DNA of 64,000 nucleotides from Metarhizobium sp964253915 (GCF_964253915.1 NZ_CAXUSG020000002.1:620001-684000), one strand, 5' to 3'. Positions 1 through 8,651 are shown, numbered from the stretch's first letter. The notes: generated by a model not told the origin, from the sequence alone. Program-made: numbers and translations.

Positions 1-228
1 CAACTCGCCGATGATCTCGATCGAGACCTTCTGTTCGGCAATCGCCTTCTCGTCCGGATGGCAGGGGCATATCCAGCTGGTGGCGCCATCGAGAAAGATA
101 TGCTCGTGCATCAAGGTGACACCGAGTTCCTCCACCGGAACGGGGCCGGTGACGGTCATGGCGGTGCCGGACTGCACGCCGATGGGATGGCGCGTTTTCG
201 ATGCGTCCGTGAACAGGTGATCGAGCAT
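1..228 (-). CDS. Phosphotriesterase-family metal-dependent hydrolase, N-terminal part (cut by window edge)
   Basis: The 76 residues present run from an ATG at 228 to the window edge. They contain VTGPVPVEELGVTLMHEH, the typical amino-terminal block of the phosphotriesterase/PLL amidohydrolase family; the HxH (His-Glu-His) pair supplies two metal ligands of the binuclear centre. Members found in sugar ABC operons are usually lactonases acting on sugar lactones rather than organophosphates; that function is inferred from context here. The gene starts 2 bases after the stop of the upstream permease, so it is co-transcribed with, and probably acts on the substrate of, the 231-3048 importer. The rest of the enzyme lies outside the window. 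Confidence 0.85.
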   Translation of the reverse strand, partial: MLDHLFTDASKTRHPIGVQSGTAMTVTGPVPVEELGVTLMHEHIFLDGATSWICPCHPDEKAIAEQKVSIEIIGEL

Positions 229-230
229 GT

Positions 231-1241
231 TCAACGTCCCTTCGCGCCGCCGCGGAACAGGCGGAAATTCAGCCAGATCGCGATCAGGATGATGAAGCCG
301 GTGACGATGGGCGTGAAGAAGGGCGACAGGTGCGAAAGGATGAGGCCATTCGCCAGCACCGCCACGGTAAGCGCGCCGAGAATGGTTCCCGTCAGCGAGC
401 CGCGTCCGCCGAACAGGCTGGTGCCGCCAAGCACCACGGCCGCGATGACATCGAGCTCGAAACCCTGCCCGGCATTGGAGGAGCCGGAGCCGAGACGGGC
501 GGCGAGGATGATACCGGCCGCCGCCGATGCCGTGCCCGAGAGCACATAGACCCAGAGGATGACGCGGCGCGTGTTGACGCCTGCCCGCCGCGTCGCCTCG
601 GCATTGGCCCCGACGCCTGTGACGTAGCGGCCGAAATGGGTTTCGTTGAAGGCGATATAGGCGATGGCAAGAATGACGATGGCGATCAGCGCCGGAGCGG
701 GAATGCCGAGCACCCAGGCACGTCCTATCGCCACGAAGGGGCTGGTCGGCTCGATGGGGATCGAATAACCGCCGGTGATCAGCAACGCGAAGCCGCGGAT
801 GACGGAAAGGCCGGCCAGCGTGACGATGAAGGCAGGGATGCGCTCATAAGCAATGAAATAGCCCTGGATGACGCCAACCGCGGCGCCGAGCAGCAGCATC
901 AACAGGATGGCGAGCGGCCAAGGAATGCCGGCCTGGAGGGCCGCAGCGGAAAGCGTGGCCGTCAGGGCCAGCACGGAGCCGACCGAAAGGTCGATGCCGC
1001 CGGTGGTGATGACGAAGGTCATGGCGGCCGCGACGATCAGCAGCGGCGCGGATTGCCGGATGACGTTGAGCAGGTTCGGTGCGCTCAGGAAGGCATCCGT
1101 CGTTGCCCCGAAAAACAGGCAGCAGACGACGAAGAACAGCGCAATCGACATGACGCCGCCATTGGCGACGATCTTGTCGAGGATCGTCGTCTCGCGCATG
1201 CGCGGCGGATGGCTGGCATAGGCGTTGGGTTCGGAACTCAT
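231..1241 (-). CDS. Ribose-type ABC transporter permease (RbsC/FrcC family)
   Basis: The 336-residue protein is very hydrophobic, with about eight to ten predicted membrane segments starting near residue 28, and has the family loop GANAEATRRAGV that contacts the ATPase. It belongs to the BPD_transp_2 family of monosaccharide importers and forms the inner-membrane channel for the substrate delivered by the 2107-3048 binding protein. Its ATG overlaps the stop of the ATPase gene by 4 bases (ATGA), which suggests translational coupling. The substrate cannot be read from sequence; sugar, sugar alcohol or sugar lactone are all possible. Confidence 0.93.
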   Translation of the reverse strand: MSSEPNAYASHPPRMRETTILDKIVANGGVMSIALFFVVCCLFFGATTDAFLSAPNLLNVIRQSAPLLIVAAAMTFVITTGGIDLSVGSVLALTATLSAAALQAGIPWPLAILLMLLLGAAVGVIQGYFIAYERIPAFIVTLAGLSVIRGFALLITGGYSIPIEPTSPFVAIGRAWVLGIPAPALIAIVILAIAYIAFNETHFGRYVTGVGANAEATRRAGVNTRRVILWVYVLSGTASAAAGIILAARLGSGSSNAGQGFELDVIAAVVLGGTSLFGGRGSLTGTILGALTVAVLANGLILSHLSPFFTPIVTGFIILIAIWLNFRLFRGGAKGR

Positions 1242-2035
1242 GCGGAAACGCCCTTTTCCCTGTTTTGGCCTGCGGAGCGGGCGGAAAATTTTCGCCCGAC
1301 GATGAGATTGACGACGTCCTCGATATTGGTGTCCTCGATCCGGCGCTCGGCGACATTGCGCCCCTCATACATCACCTGGATGCGGTCGCAGACAAGGAAA
1401 AGATCCTGCAGGCGGTGCGTGATCAGGATGACGGAAACACCGCGCTGCGAGACGGTGCGAATGAGTTCTAGCACCGCCTCGACCTCGGCCACGGCAAGGG
1501 CCGCCGTCGGTTCGTCCATGATGAGCACGGAAGGATTGAAGGAAGCGGCGCGGCCGATGGCGATGGACTGGCGCTGGCCGCCCGAAAGGTTTTCCACCTT
1601 CATGCGGGTGTCGGGAATGACGATGCCGAGATTGGACAGCATGTCGCGCGCCCGTTCGTGCATCAGCTTCTTGTCGAGCATCGGCACGCCGGCGACGCGC
1701 CGCTTCGGCTCACGGCCGAGGAAAAGATTGCCGGCGACGTCGATCGTGTCGCAAAGCGCCAGGTCCTGGTAGACCATCTCGATACGGGCGGCGCGTGCAT
1801 CCGCCGGCGACGTGAAGGCAACCTCTCTGCCGTCGATCTCGATCGTGCCGGCATCGGGGATCACGGCGCCGGATAAAACCTTGCTGATGGTGGATTTGCC
1901 CGCGCCGTTGTCACCCACCAGACCGAGAACCTCCCCGGGTTTCAGGTCGAGCGAGGCGTTGTCGAGCGATTGCAGAGCGCCATAGCGCTTGGAAATACCG
2001 GTCATCCGGACGCGGCTGACGTGCGTGTCGGTCAT
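1238..2035 (-). CDS. Sugar ABC transporter ATP-binding protein, single-domain (FrcA type)
   Basis: This 265-residue ATPase carries Walker A GDNGAGKS (residues 41-48), Q-loop Gln90, signature LSGGQ (150-154), Walker B LIMDEP (171-176) and an H-loop in LITHRL near residue 206. It powers the adjacent RbsC-type permease. It holds one nucleotide-binding domain, as in fructose importer FrcA, whereas most ribose-type ATPases (including the one at 8667-10163 here) are fused two-domain proteins near 500 residues, so it probably works as a homodimer. A purine-rich AAGGG precedes the ATG. Confidence 0.93.
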   Translation of the reverse strand: MTDTHVSRVRMTGISKRYGALQSLDNASLDLKPGEVLGLVGDNGAGKSTISKVLSGAVIPDAGTIEIDGREVAFTSPADARAARIEMVYQDLALCDTIDVAGNLFLGREPKRRVAGVPMLDKKLMHERARDMLSNLGIVIPDTRMKVENLSGGQRQSIAIGRAASFNPSVLIMDEPTAALAVAEVEAVLELIRTVSQRGVSVILITHRLQDLFLVCDRIQVMYEGRNVAERRIEDTNIEDVVNLIVGRKFSARSAGQNREKGVSA

Positions 2036-2060
2036 GGTCGAAGGCCCTTGCTGGAAATCC

Positions 2061-2093
2061 CGCCGCCCGGCCTGATCGACAGGCCGGGCGGCG
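2061..2093 (-). terminator. Perfect GC-rich hairpin after the binding-protein gene
   Basis: A 14-bp perfect stem (CGCCGCCCGGCCTG and its complement) with a 5-base loop lies between the binding-protein stop (2107) and the ATPase start (2035). No U-tract follows, so it is more likely a partial terminator or an mRNA 3'-end stabiliser, giving excess binding protein over membrane components, than a full terminator. Confidence 0.7.
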
Positions 2094-2106
2094 GCGGCAG
2101 TTCGGC

Positions 2107-3048
2107 TTACTTGAACATCTCGCGATACTGATCGACATTCGCCTTGGTGACGATGGTCACGGGAACGTTGATGATCGGCTCGATCGTTTCGCCCTTCTTC
2201 ACCTTGACGAGCGCTTCGACGGCAGCCTTGCCTTCACCAGCAGGATCCTGCTGGATGACGGCGGTCACAAAACCCTTGTCGATGCCATCGATGGCGGATT
2301 TCGTCAGGTCCCAACCGAAGACCTTGACCGAGTCGCCACGGCCCTGGCTATCGACGGCCGAAACCGCGCCGAGCAGCGCCGGTTCGCCGGTGGCGTAGAG
2401 CGCGTTCATGTCCGGGTTGGCCGTCATCAGGTTTTCAGCCGCCGAAAGGGCGACGTCCTGCACGTTCTGGCCATCGACGGTGTTGAGGAATTCGACCTTC
2501 TGGCCACCGGCTGCAACAGCCGCCTTGAAGCCGTCGAGGCGCTGGTTCTGGATGAAGGAGTTCAGTGCGCCGACGACGCCGACCTTGGCCGTTCCGCCCA
2601 TGTCGCTCTTCACGTAGTCGGAGAAGAACTTGCCGATATCGCCGCCGGCCGCCGTGTTGTCGACGCCGACGAAGGCAATGTTGTCGCCATCAGGGATCTG
2701 CGCGTCGATGGCGATGACCGGAATGCCGGCAGCCTTGGCGGCGGTGATCGCCGGCTTCACACCGTTGACATCGATGGCGACCAGAATGATGCCGTCGACC
2801 TTCTGGGTGATGTAGGTTTCGATCGCATCGTTCTGCGCCGAAGGTACGTTGTTGGCGTTGAAGATGACCAGATCGACGCCAGCTGCCTTGGCGGCGGCAT
2901 TGGCGCCGTCATTGATCTGGTTGAAGAACAGCGCCTGCTGGTTGATGGTGACAAGCGCGAACGTATCGGCGAAGGCGCTCGAAACACCCATGGAAAGCGT
3001 CATGGCGGCGGCTGCAACGCAGCCGAGAAGATATTTGGTCCGACCCAT
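2107..3048 (-). CDS. Ribose-type periplasmic sugar-binding protein (RbsB family)
   Basis: The protein of about 313 residues starts with a Sec signal peptide (MGRTKYLLGCVAAAAMTLS..., cleavage likely after ...SSAFA) followed by a Peripla_BP_4 fold (ALVTINQQALFFNQINDGA). The ATG at 3048 is chosen over one 13 codons upstream because GGGGAA lies 7 bases before it and the signal peptide starts there. It captures the substrate for the 231-2035 permease and ATPase. It is first in its operon, downstream of a promoter with two palindromes and the XRE-cupin regulator gene. Ligand unknown. Confidence 0.93.
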   Translation of the reverse strand: MGRTKYLLGCVAAAAMTLSMGVSSAFADTFALVTINQQALFFNQINDGANAAAKAAGVDLVIFNANNVPSAQNDAIETYITQKVDGIILVAIDVNGVKPAITAAKAAGIPVIAIDAQIPDGDNIAFVGVDNTAAGGDIGKFFSDYVKSDMGGTAKVGVVGALNSFIQNQRLDGFKAAVAAGGQKVEFLNTVDGQNVQDVALSAAENLMTANPDMNALYATGEPALLGAVSAVDSQGRGDSVKVFGWDLTKSAIDGIDKGFVTAVIQQDPAGEGKAAVEALVKVKKGETIEPIINVPVTIVTKANVDQYREMFK

Positions 3049-3101
3049 TTTTAGGTTCCCCTTGTTTGAAGCCGCGCGCGGCTGCACAATTTACGAGGGG
3101 C

Positions 3102-3130
3102 ATTATTCAAGTGACTTGAACGATTGTCAA
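3102..3130 (-). promoter_or_regulatory. Sigma70-type promoter of the first sugar ABC operon
   Basis: On the minus strand TTGACA (3130-3125), a 17-base spacer and AATAAT (3107-3102) form a near-consensus promoter 54 bases upstream of the binding-protein ATG. The -35 and spacer/-10 are overlapped by two palindromic operators, so repression by occlusion is expected. Confidence 0.7.
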
Positions 3131-3140
3131 GATACTTGAA
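3106..3140. promoter_or_regulatory. Tandem palindromic operators, probably for the XRE-cupin regulator
   Basis: TTCAAGTGACTTGAA (3106-3120) is a perfect 7+1+7 palindrome. GTCAAGATACTTGAA (3126-3140) matches it at 12 of 15 positions. Their centres (3113 and 3133) are 20 bp apart, about two helical turns, so dimers would sit on one DNA face. One covers the -35 and the other the spacer and -10 edge. The adjacent XRE regulator is the obvious candidate binder (inference). Confidence 0.65.
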
Positions 3141-3184
3141 TAACAAGCGCCGCGAAAGTCGTATAGGGAAATTTTCGAATTAAA

Positions 3185-3805
3185 TCAGAATGTTGGCGGC
3201 GTATTCACCCAGAAGATCGAGGCGCGCTGGCTGCCGACGTTACGGTACCAATGGGCCAGTTCGGAGTTAAATACGAAACTATCCCCGGCCGACAGGCGAA
3301 AGGTCTTGTCGCCGATCATCAACTCGATCTCGCCGACGAGCACGTAGCCTACCTCCTCACCGACATGCTGGATAGGCCCGGCACTCTCGCCGCCGACATC
3401 GATATGGTGGATATTGCACTGGAGCAGGTGGCCCTGCGAATAAGGAATGACGCGCTCCAGCGATATGCCTTCGCCGCGCCGCAGCGGGTCGAGCGAGATC
3501 AGCGGGCGCGTGCCGGCGCGGAACACGACACCTTCGTCGGCATCGGTTTCCTCGAACATCCAGCCGATATTGGAATCGAGCGCCTGCACCAGACGGTGCA
3601 GCATGGGCAGCGAGGGTGAGGCCTTGCCGTTCTCGATCTTGGACAGCAGGCTCTCGGAACAATCCGCAGCCAGCGCCAGCGCCTTCAATGTCAAGCCACG
3701 CGTCTGCCTTGCAAGCCGCAGGCGTGCACCGAGCCGCACCGGATTCGACTGGACTTTATCCTCCCGGCTGCTTTCAATCGGCAAAGGCGGCTTGACCATA
3801 TTCAT
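3185..3805 (-). CDS. XRE-family transcriptional regulator with C-terminal cupin domain
   Basis: The 206-residue protein has an amino-terminal helix-turn-helix (LGARLRLARQTRGLTLKALA, then CSESLLSKIENGKASPSLP) and a carboxy-terminal cupin barrel (GEIELMIGDKTFRLSAGDSF, ending in HWYRNVG). This HTH-cupin architecture binds a small effector in the cupin. It lies directly upstream of, and in the same direction as, the sugar importer, separated by the promoter with tandem palindromes, so it most likely controls that operon and perhaps its own read-through. Effector not predictable; the imported compound or its catabolite is the natural guess. Confidence 0.9.
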   Translation of the reverse strand: MNMVKPPLPIESSREDKVQSNPVRLGARLRLARQTRGLTLKALALAADCSESLLSKIENGKASPSLPMLHRLVQALDSNIGWMFEETDADEGVVFRAGTRPLISLDPLRRGEGISLERVIPYSQGHLLQCNIHHIDVGGESAGPIQHVGEEVGYVLVGEIELMIGDKTFRLSAGDSFVFNSELAHWYRNVGSQRASIFWVNTPPTF

Positions 3806-3884
3806 GTTAGAGGCATCGCATTGATCGGGGAGACAATCATAGATCCTTCAATCAAGGGCTGTCCAGTGACGATCCTCGTGGGTC

Positions 3885-4895
3885 CTACCGGCTGCTCTCC
3901 CGGACGATCAGCTGCGGCTCGATCGTCACGTCGCGAACGTTTTGGACGTCATCGAGAATATCCAGGATCAGCTGGCCGGTTCGCTCGCCGATAAGCCGCG
4001 CCCCGGCATTGATGGTTGTCAGCGCCGGCACGCTGATGGCACCGATTTCGTAGTCGCCGAAACCGCCGATGGCCATCCGCTCCGGCACGGGCACGCCGCG
4101 GCGCTGACATTCCGTCAGCGCACCGAAGGCCGAAAGGTCCGACACACAGATAACCGCCTCGGAATCGGGATATTCCGTCAGCAGCCGCGCCATGGCATTG
4201 GCGCCCTCGCGCATCGAGATCGGCGGCGTGCCGCCATTGATCAGGCGTGACGCGTCGAGCCCATGATCGCGCAACGCCGCGATGAAGCCGAGGCGACGGT
4301 CGCTGCCGCGCGTATCCCGGCTTGCATCGCCACCGATGAAGGCGATACGCCTGTAGCCGACCGATACGAAATGATCGACCATGCTGCGCACGGCCTGGGC
4401 GTTGGAAAAGCCGACGAAATGGCCGATCGGTTCGGCCGGGACATCCCAGGTCTCGATGACGGGCACGCTGGTGTTTTCAAGCAGCTTTCGCGCCCGCGCG
4501 GTGTGCTTTCCGCCGGTGACGACGATGGCCTGCGGCTTGCGGCGAAGAAGCTGCTCGATCAGGCGCTCCTCCTCCTCGACATCGTAGTTGGTGTAGCCAA
4601 GCAGGATCTGGAAGCCGCGGGGATTGAGCGTCTCGGAAAGCCCACCAACCGTATCGGCGAAATTCGCATTGTTGATCGAGGGGATGGTGACGGCGATGAA
4701 ATCCGTCTTTTGCGCGCGCAAGTTCGACGCGGTGGAATCGAAGACATAACCGAGGTCCTCGGCTACCTTCAAAATCGCCTCGCGCGTGTCCTTGCTGATC
4801 AGGCTGTTGGATTTGAACGCCCGCGAAACGGTCATGGGAGAGACACCAGCCTTGCGGGCAATGTCCGCCATGGTCGCTGCCTTGTCGTTCCGCAT
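3885..4895 (-). CDS. LacI/GntR-type transcriptional repressor
   Basis: The 336-residue protein opens with the LacI-family HTH and hinge (MADIARKAGVSPMTVSRAFK, residues 9-28) and continues with a periplasmic-binding-protein-like effector domain (GFSNAQAVRSMVDHFVSVGY; final segment DVTIEPQLIVRESS). It is the last gene on the minus strand after the second sugar importer, lactonase and GlcG-like genes. A sequence resembling the palindromes in the 10164-10337 divergent promoter region lies just upstream of its own start (4907-4920), so it probably represses both arms of that regulon and itself. The effector is probably a gluconate- or idonate-like sugar acid. Confidence 0.93.
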   Translation of the reverse strand: MRNDKAATMADIARKAGVSPMTVSRAFKSNSLISKDTREAILKVAEDLGYVFDSTASNLRAQKTDFIAVTIPSINNANFADTVGGLSETLNPRGFQILLGYTNYDVEEEERLIEQLLRRKPQAIVVTGGKHTARARKLLENTSVPVIETWDVPAEPIGHFVGFSNAQAVRSMVDHFVSVGYRRIAFIGGDASRDTRGSDRRLGFIAALRDHGLDASRLINGGTPPISMREGANAMARLLTEYPDSEAVICVSDLSAFGALTECQRRGVPVPERMAIGGFGDYEIGAISVPALTTINAGARLIGERTGQLILDILDDVQNVRDVTIEPQLIVRESSR

Positions 4896-4906
4896 CCCTA
4901 TCGCTC

Positions 4907-4920
4907 CGTTATCGTTACCA
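4907..4920 (-). promoter_or_regulatory. Putative LacI-type operator upstream of the repressor gene
   Basis: Read on the minus strand, TGGTAACGATAACG differs from the operator copy at 10197-10210 (TGGTATCGATAACA) at two of 14 positions. It lies 12 bases upstream of the lacI-type start codon, where bound repressor would block initiation or early elongation. This suggests autoregulation. Confidence 0.5.
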
Positions 4921-4976
4921 TAATCTAATGCGCTGTCCTTGCCTCCTGCAAGCGGTCTGACAAAGAGGGCCGGGTC

Positions 4977-5393
4977 TCAAACCTCGGCGCCGATGGCCTT
5001 CAATGCGACCTGGGCAACCTGTTCGTCCTGCTCACCGGACCCCGAACCGACACCGATGCCGCCGAGCAGGATGCCATCGACGCGGATCGGCAGGCCGCCA
5101 CGCAGGCCCGTCACATCGCCCTGGGTCGCGACAGCAAGCGGCACGCGTGCGTGCTCCGGCAGGCTTTGGCTCGCGGCGCCAATGGAGGCAGCCGTGCGCG
5201 CTTTCGCTGCAGCACTCTTCAGCGACAGATATCGTGACCCCTTCATCCGGAACGAGCCGAGGATGACGCCGCTTGCATCGACGATCACGATACATTGCGG
5301 CTGGCCCATCGCCTTGGCGGCATCGATGGCGGCCTGCAGCATCGCCAGAACGCCCATATCCGTCAATGTTGCGCTTGTTTCGGTAAAAGCCAT
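4977..5393 (-). CDS. GlcG/HbpS-like (DUF336) protein
   Basis: The 138-residue protein fits the GlcG/HbpS (DUF336, heme-degradation-like fold) family: MLQAAIDAAKAMG, IVIVDASGVILGSFRM, KARTAAS, and the glycine-rich end GGIGVGSGSGEQDEQVA. Function in this family is poorly defined; members occur beside glycolate, propanediol and sugar-acid operons and some bind heme or cobalamin. The ATG at 5393 is preferred because AGGAGG lies 8 bases upstream; the in-frame ATG two codons earlier is too close to it. It follows the SMP-30 lactonase gene by 23 bases and belongs to the same operon. Confidence 0.85.
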   Translation of the reverse strand: MAFTETSATLTDMGVLAMLQAAIDAAKAMGQPQCIVIVDASGVILGSFRMKGSRYLSLKSAAAKARTAASIGAASQSLPEHARVPLAVATQGDVTGLRGGLPIRVDGILLGGIGVGSGSGEQDEQVAQVALKAIGAEV

Positions 5394-5416
5394 TTTCATA
5401 TCCTCCTGTATCGGCA

Positions 5417-6316
5417 TCAGGCGCGGGCAGCGCCGCGAATAGCCAGGGACACCGCATAGACCGATGTCGTGGCGGTGATAAAGAGGCGATGTCGGTGACG
5501 CCCGCCGAAGCAAAGGTTCGAGACGGTTTCCGGCACGAGGATTTTTCCGCGCCGATGGCCATCGGGCGCGATGCAATGAACGCCGTCGCGGGCCGAAGAC
5601 CAGAGATTGCCGGCTTCGTCGACCCGCATGCCGTCTGCGCAGCCCGGTTCGATGATATGGAAGACATCGCCGCCGGTGAGCTTGAAATCCGCACCGACGT
5701 CGAAGACCCGGATGTGCTGCGCATCGCCGCTGAACATCCGGCCGGTGTCGGCGACATAGAGGCGTTTTTCATCCGGGCTGAAGACGAGGCCGTTCGGGCA
5801 ATTGAAATCGGTCAGCACCGCGCTGATAGTGCCGGAGTGCGGATCGATGCGGTAGACGTAACAGGGCAGTTCCTGTTCGGCACGCGCGCCTTCGTAGTCC
5901 GAAGCGATGCCGTAATGCGGATCGGTAAACCAGATGGCATCGTCCGAGGCGACGATCACGTCGTTGGGCGAATTCAGTCGCTTGCCGTCAAAACTGTCGG
6001 CAATCACGGTGATCGAGCCGTCATGTTCGGTGCGCGTGACGCGGCGGCTGCCATGCTCGCAGCTGACGAGGCGTCCCTGCCGGTCTCGGGTGTGGCCGTT
6101 GGAAAAATTCGATGGCGCGCGGAAGGTGCTGATGCCGGTCTCCGCGCTCCAGCGCATGATCCGGTTGCCAGGAATGTCGGAAAACAGCAGGCAATTATGA
6201 TCGCCGAACCAGACGGGGCCTTCGACCCAGTCGAAGCCATCGGCCAGTTTCTTCAGCGGGGCATTCCCCAGCACATAAGTGGAGAATTCCTTGTCCTCCG
6301 CCACGAAAAACGACAT
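5417..6316 (-). CDS. SMP-30/gluconolactonase/LRE-family lactonase
   Basis: The 299-residue protein has the SGL beta-propeller landmarks: the metal-ligand Glu in DWVEGPVW, the FSDIPGNRIMRW strand, RLNSPNDVIVASDDAIWFTD (Asn and Asp ligands) and CPNGLVFSPDEKRLYVADT. These enzymes open sugar-acid lactones such as gluconolactone. Within the LacI-type regulon it probably hydrolyses an aldonolactone before the idonate/gluconate steps encoded on the other strand; the exact lactone is inferred. Start at 6316 with GGAGG upstream. Downstream of the binding-protein gene after a hairpin. Confidence 0.9.
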   Translation of the reverse strand: MSFFVAEDKEFSTYVLGNAPLKKLADGFDWVEGPVWFGDHNCLLFSDIPGNRIMRWSAETGISTFRAPSNFSNGHTRDRQGRLVSCEHGSRRVTRTEHDGSITVIADSFDGKRLNSPNDVIVASDDAIWFTDPHYGIASDYEGARAEQELPCYVYRIDPHSGTISAVLTDFNCPNGLVFSPDEKRLYVADTGRMFSGDAQHIRVFDVGADFKLTGGDVFHIIEPGCADGMRVDEAGNLWSSARDGVHCIAPDGHRRGKILVPETVSNLCFGGRHRHRLFITATTSVYAVSLAIRGAARA

Positions 6317-6400
6317 GCCGATTCCTTCCTCCGAATTGCGAACGGCGGCACGATAGCCATCGCGCCGCGCCGGGCAAGGCCACAGACCTTTTCCCGAAAC

Positions 6401-6430
6401 GCCGGATGCGACGCGAAGGCCGCATCCGGC
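6401..6430 (-). terminator. Hairpin after second binding-protein gene
   Basis: GCCGGATGCG (6401-6410) pairs perfectly with CGCATCCGGC (6421-6430) across a 10-base loop, 17 bases after the stop of the sugar-binding protein gene and before the lactonase gene. No U-run follows. Probably a partial terminator or mRNA-stabilising 3' end. Confidence 0.65.
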
Positions 6431-6447
6431 AGGCAGGATCGCAGGGC

Positions 6448-7548
6448 TTATTTGCCCCAGATCTTTTTGTATTCGTCGCGGTAGCCGTCGTCCGGATCGA
6501 AAGTGTTCTTCGGGCCGCCATCGAACTCGACATTGTCCGTGGTGACGACATGCAGCGGCGAGATATAGCCGGACCATTTCTCGCCGGCAAAGGCGCGGTT
6601 CAGCTCGTCGATGAGCTGCCAGCCCTGCAGGTTGAGCGGTTCGGCCACGGTGACGGATTGGTACTGCTTGGCGCGGATGCGCTGATAGGCGCTTTCCGAA
6701 CCGTCGCCTGCTGCAACGCTCTTCGGCGCCCCGTCGCCGGCAATGCCGGCTGCGGAAAGCGAAGGCCCCATGAAGTCGAAGTAGATGTCGTTGATCGCCA
6801 GCGAATGCGTCCACTGGGCACCGTATTTCTGCAGCAGCGTCGTGGTCAGCTGCGGCATGCGTTGCGACGTCTCGGCGATCGGCGTATCGACATATTCGAG
6901 TACGGTGCCGCCAAGCGCTTCGATCTCGGCCTTCATCTTGTCGGCCTTGGCGATGGCGATCGCATAGGTGGAGTCGGTGAAGATGATCACGCCGGGTTTG
7001 CCGCCGGCATCGACGAAGGCATAATCGGCCGCAGCCTTGGACACTTCCATCGCGTCGGTGGTGACGTTTGCGAAAACGCCGACCTCATCCACCGGGCCGA
7101 CGGCGGGCGCCGCATGCCAGGCGACCATCGGGATGCCGGCCTTCTTGGCCTCTTCCATCGCCGGTTTCTGCTCGACGGCATCGAAGCCGGTGATGATGAT
7201 GCCGCCGGGCTTCAGGGTCAGCGCCTGACCGAAGGCAGCCGTACGACCCTCGATAGAGCCGGCGCTGTCAATGACGTTGACGGACCAGCCGATCGCAGCA
7301 GCCGCCTCTTCGATGCCCTTGACGACACCGAGGATGCCGCCATTCTTCATGTCGGCGGCAACGACGACGACCGACTTGCCTTCGGCCGCTTTCGGGCCGG
7401 ATGTCGGGCCGTCCCACTTCTCCACCTTGCTGGCATATTTTTCGACAACCGCCTTGGCATCGGCGATGGCATCGGCAAAGGCCGGGCCGGCCATCATCAG
7501 GCCAAGTACGACGGCAGTGGTCGTGGTCAGGAAATCTCTGCGTTTCAC
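6448..7548 (-). CDS. Sugar/sugar-acid ABC transporter substrate-binding protein
   Basis: The 366-residue protein has a twin-arginine-like start (KRRDFLTT) and hydrophobic signal ending ...GPAFA, then a Peripla_BP_4-type domain (VVVVAADMKNGGILGVVKGIEEAAA, GGIIITGFDA, INDIYFDFMGPSLSAAGI). The chosen start is GTG at 7548 with GGGAGG 9 bases upstream; no ATG lies close by. Third gene of the minus-strand operon after the ATPase and permease, it delivers the substrate that the idonate/gluconate enzymes are presumed to degrade. It diverges from classical RbsB and resembles the longer sugar-binding proteins of CUT2-like systems. Confidence 0.9.
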   Translation of the reverse strand: MKRRDFLTTTTAVVLGLMMAGPAFADAIADAKAVVEKYASKVEKWDGPTSGPKAAEGKSVVVVAADMKNGGILGVVKGIEEAAAAIGWSVNVIDSAGSIEGRTAAFGQALTLKPGGIIITGFDAVEQKPAMEEAKKAGIPMVAWHAAPAVGPVDEVGVFANVTTDAMEVSKAAADYAFVDAGGKPGVIIFTDSTYAIAIAKADKMKAEIEALGGTVLEYVDTPIAETSQRMPQLTTTLLQKYGAQWTHSLAINDIYFDFMGPSLSAAGIAGDGAPKSVAAGDGSESAYQRIRAKQYQSVTVAEPLNLQGWQLIDELNRAFAGEKWSGYISPLHVVTTDNVEFDGGPKNTFDPDDGYRDEYKKIWGK

Positions 7549-7595
7549 GATGTTATCCTCCCTATGAACGTGAGACATGCTTCGATTGGGTAAAG

Positions 7596-8651
7596 TCAGG
7601 CTGATGGGTCTGGCGTCTCTTTCGGCTTGATCGCCCCCATCGCACCGCGGCGGCGCTGGGCGTAACCGGCAATGCCGATCGCCACGAGCAGGGTGACGCC
7701 GTTGAAGAGCGGCTCGACGAAGAAGGAGCCGCCGAATTGCTGGATGCCGGCAATGCCGACGGCAAGGATGATGACACCGATCATCGTGCCCCAGACATTG
7801 ACGCGGCCCGGCTTGATCGTGGTCGATCCGAGGAAGGCGCCGACGAGGGCCGGCAGCAGATATTCGAGGCCGACGCTTGCCTGGCCGATCCGCAGACGCG
7901 AGGCGAGCAGGACACCGGCAACAGCCGAGAGCGTACCGGAGGCGATGAAGGCGGCGATGACGAAACGACGAACCGGGATGCCGTTCAACGCGGCCGCCTT
8001 CGGGTTTGCGCCGATCGCATAGACGTAACGGCCGATCGGCAGATATTCGAGGATGATCCACATGGCGAGCGCCAGAGCGAGCACATAGAAGCCGGTGATC
8101 GGCAGGCCGAGAACCATGGTGCCGTTCAGCGCATAGAAGCCGTCCGGCAGCACGCCGACCACCTGCCGCCCGCCCGTATGCCAGAGCGCGACGGCATAGA
8201 TGACCGTGCCGGTGCCGAGCGTGGCGATAAAACTGTCGATCTTGGCGACTTCGACGAGCAGGCCATTGAGAAAACCGGTCAAGGCGCCGGCCACCAGCAC
8301 GATGGCAACCGCGATGGGCCAGGGCAGGCCCAGCATCGTCTGCAGGCTGATCGCCAGGATATGCCAGAGCACGATGCCGTATCCGATCGTCAGGTCGATC
8401 CGGCCGCAAGCCATCGGGATCATCGCCGCAAGCGACAGGATGGCGATGATCGTCTTGTTGGCGATGATCGAGCGCAGGTTGAGGACCGTCGGAAATGTAT
8501 CCGGCAGCAGGATCGAGAAGATGACGATCAGCAGCACCGTCAGGATCACGAGACCGTAGACGGGAACAAGCCGCCGAATTTTCTCGCCGCCGGAAAGGCC
8601 CTTCAGCTCGGACTTGGTCGGTTCGAGCGCGTTGGACTGAATGGATTGCAT
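7596..8651 (-). CDS. Sugar ABC transporter permease (CUT2/RbsC family)
   Basis: The 351-residue hydrophobic protein has a soluble amino-terminal stretch of about 30 residues, then multiple membrane helices (VYGLVILTVLLIVIFSILLP first) and the loop AIGANPKAAALNGIPVRRF that couples to the ATPase. It is the BPD_transp_2 channel for the neighbouring binding protein and two-domain ATPase. It sits 15 bases after the ATPase stop and 47 bases before the binding-protein start, so all three are one transcript. Confidence 0.92.
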   Translation of the reverse strand: MQSIQSNALEPTKSELKGLSGGEKIRRLVPVYGLVILTVLLIVIFSILLPDTFPTVLNLRSIIANKTIIAILSLAAMIPMACGRIDLTIGYGIVLWHILAISLQTMLGLPWPIAVAIVLVAGALTGFLNGLLVEVAKIDSFIATLGTGTVIYAVALWHTGGRQVVGVLPDGFYALNGTMVLGLPITGFYVLALALAMWIILEYLPIGRYVYAIGANPKAAALNGIPVRRFVIAAFIASGTLSAVAGVLLASRLRIGQASVGLEYLLPALVGAFLGSTTIKPGRVNVWGTMIGVIILAVGIAGIQQFGGSFFVEPLFNGVTLLVAIGIAGYAQRRRGAMGAIKPKETPDPSA

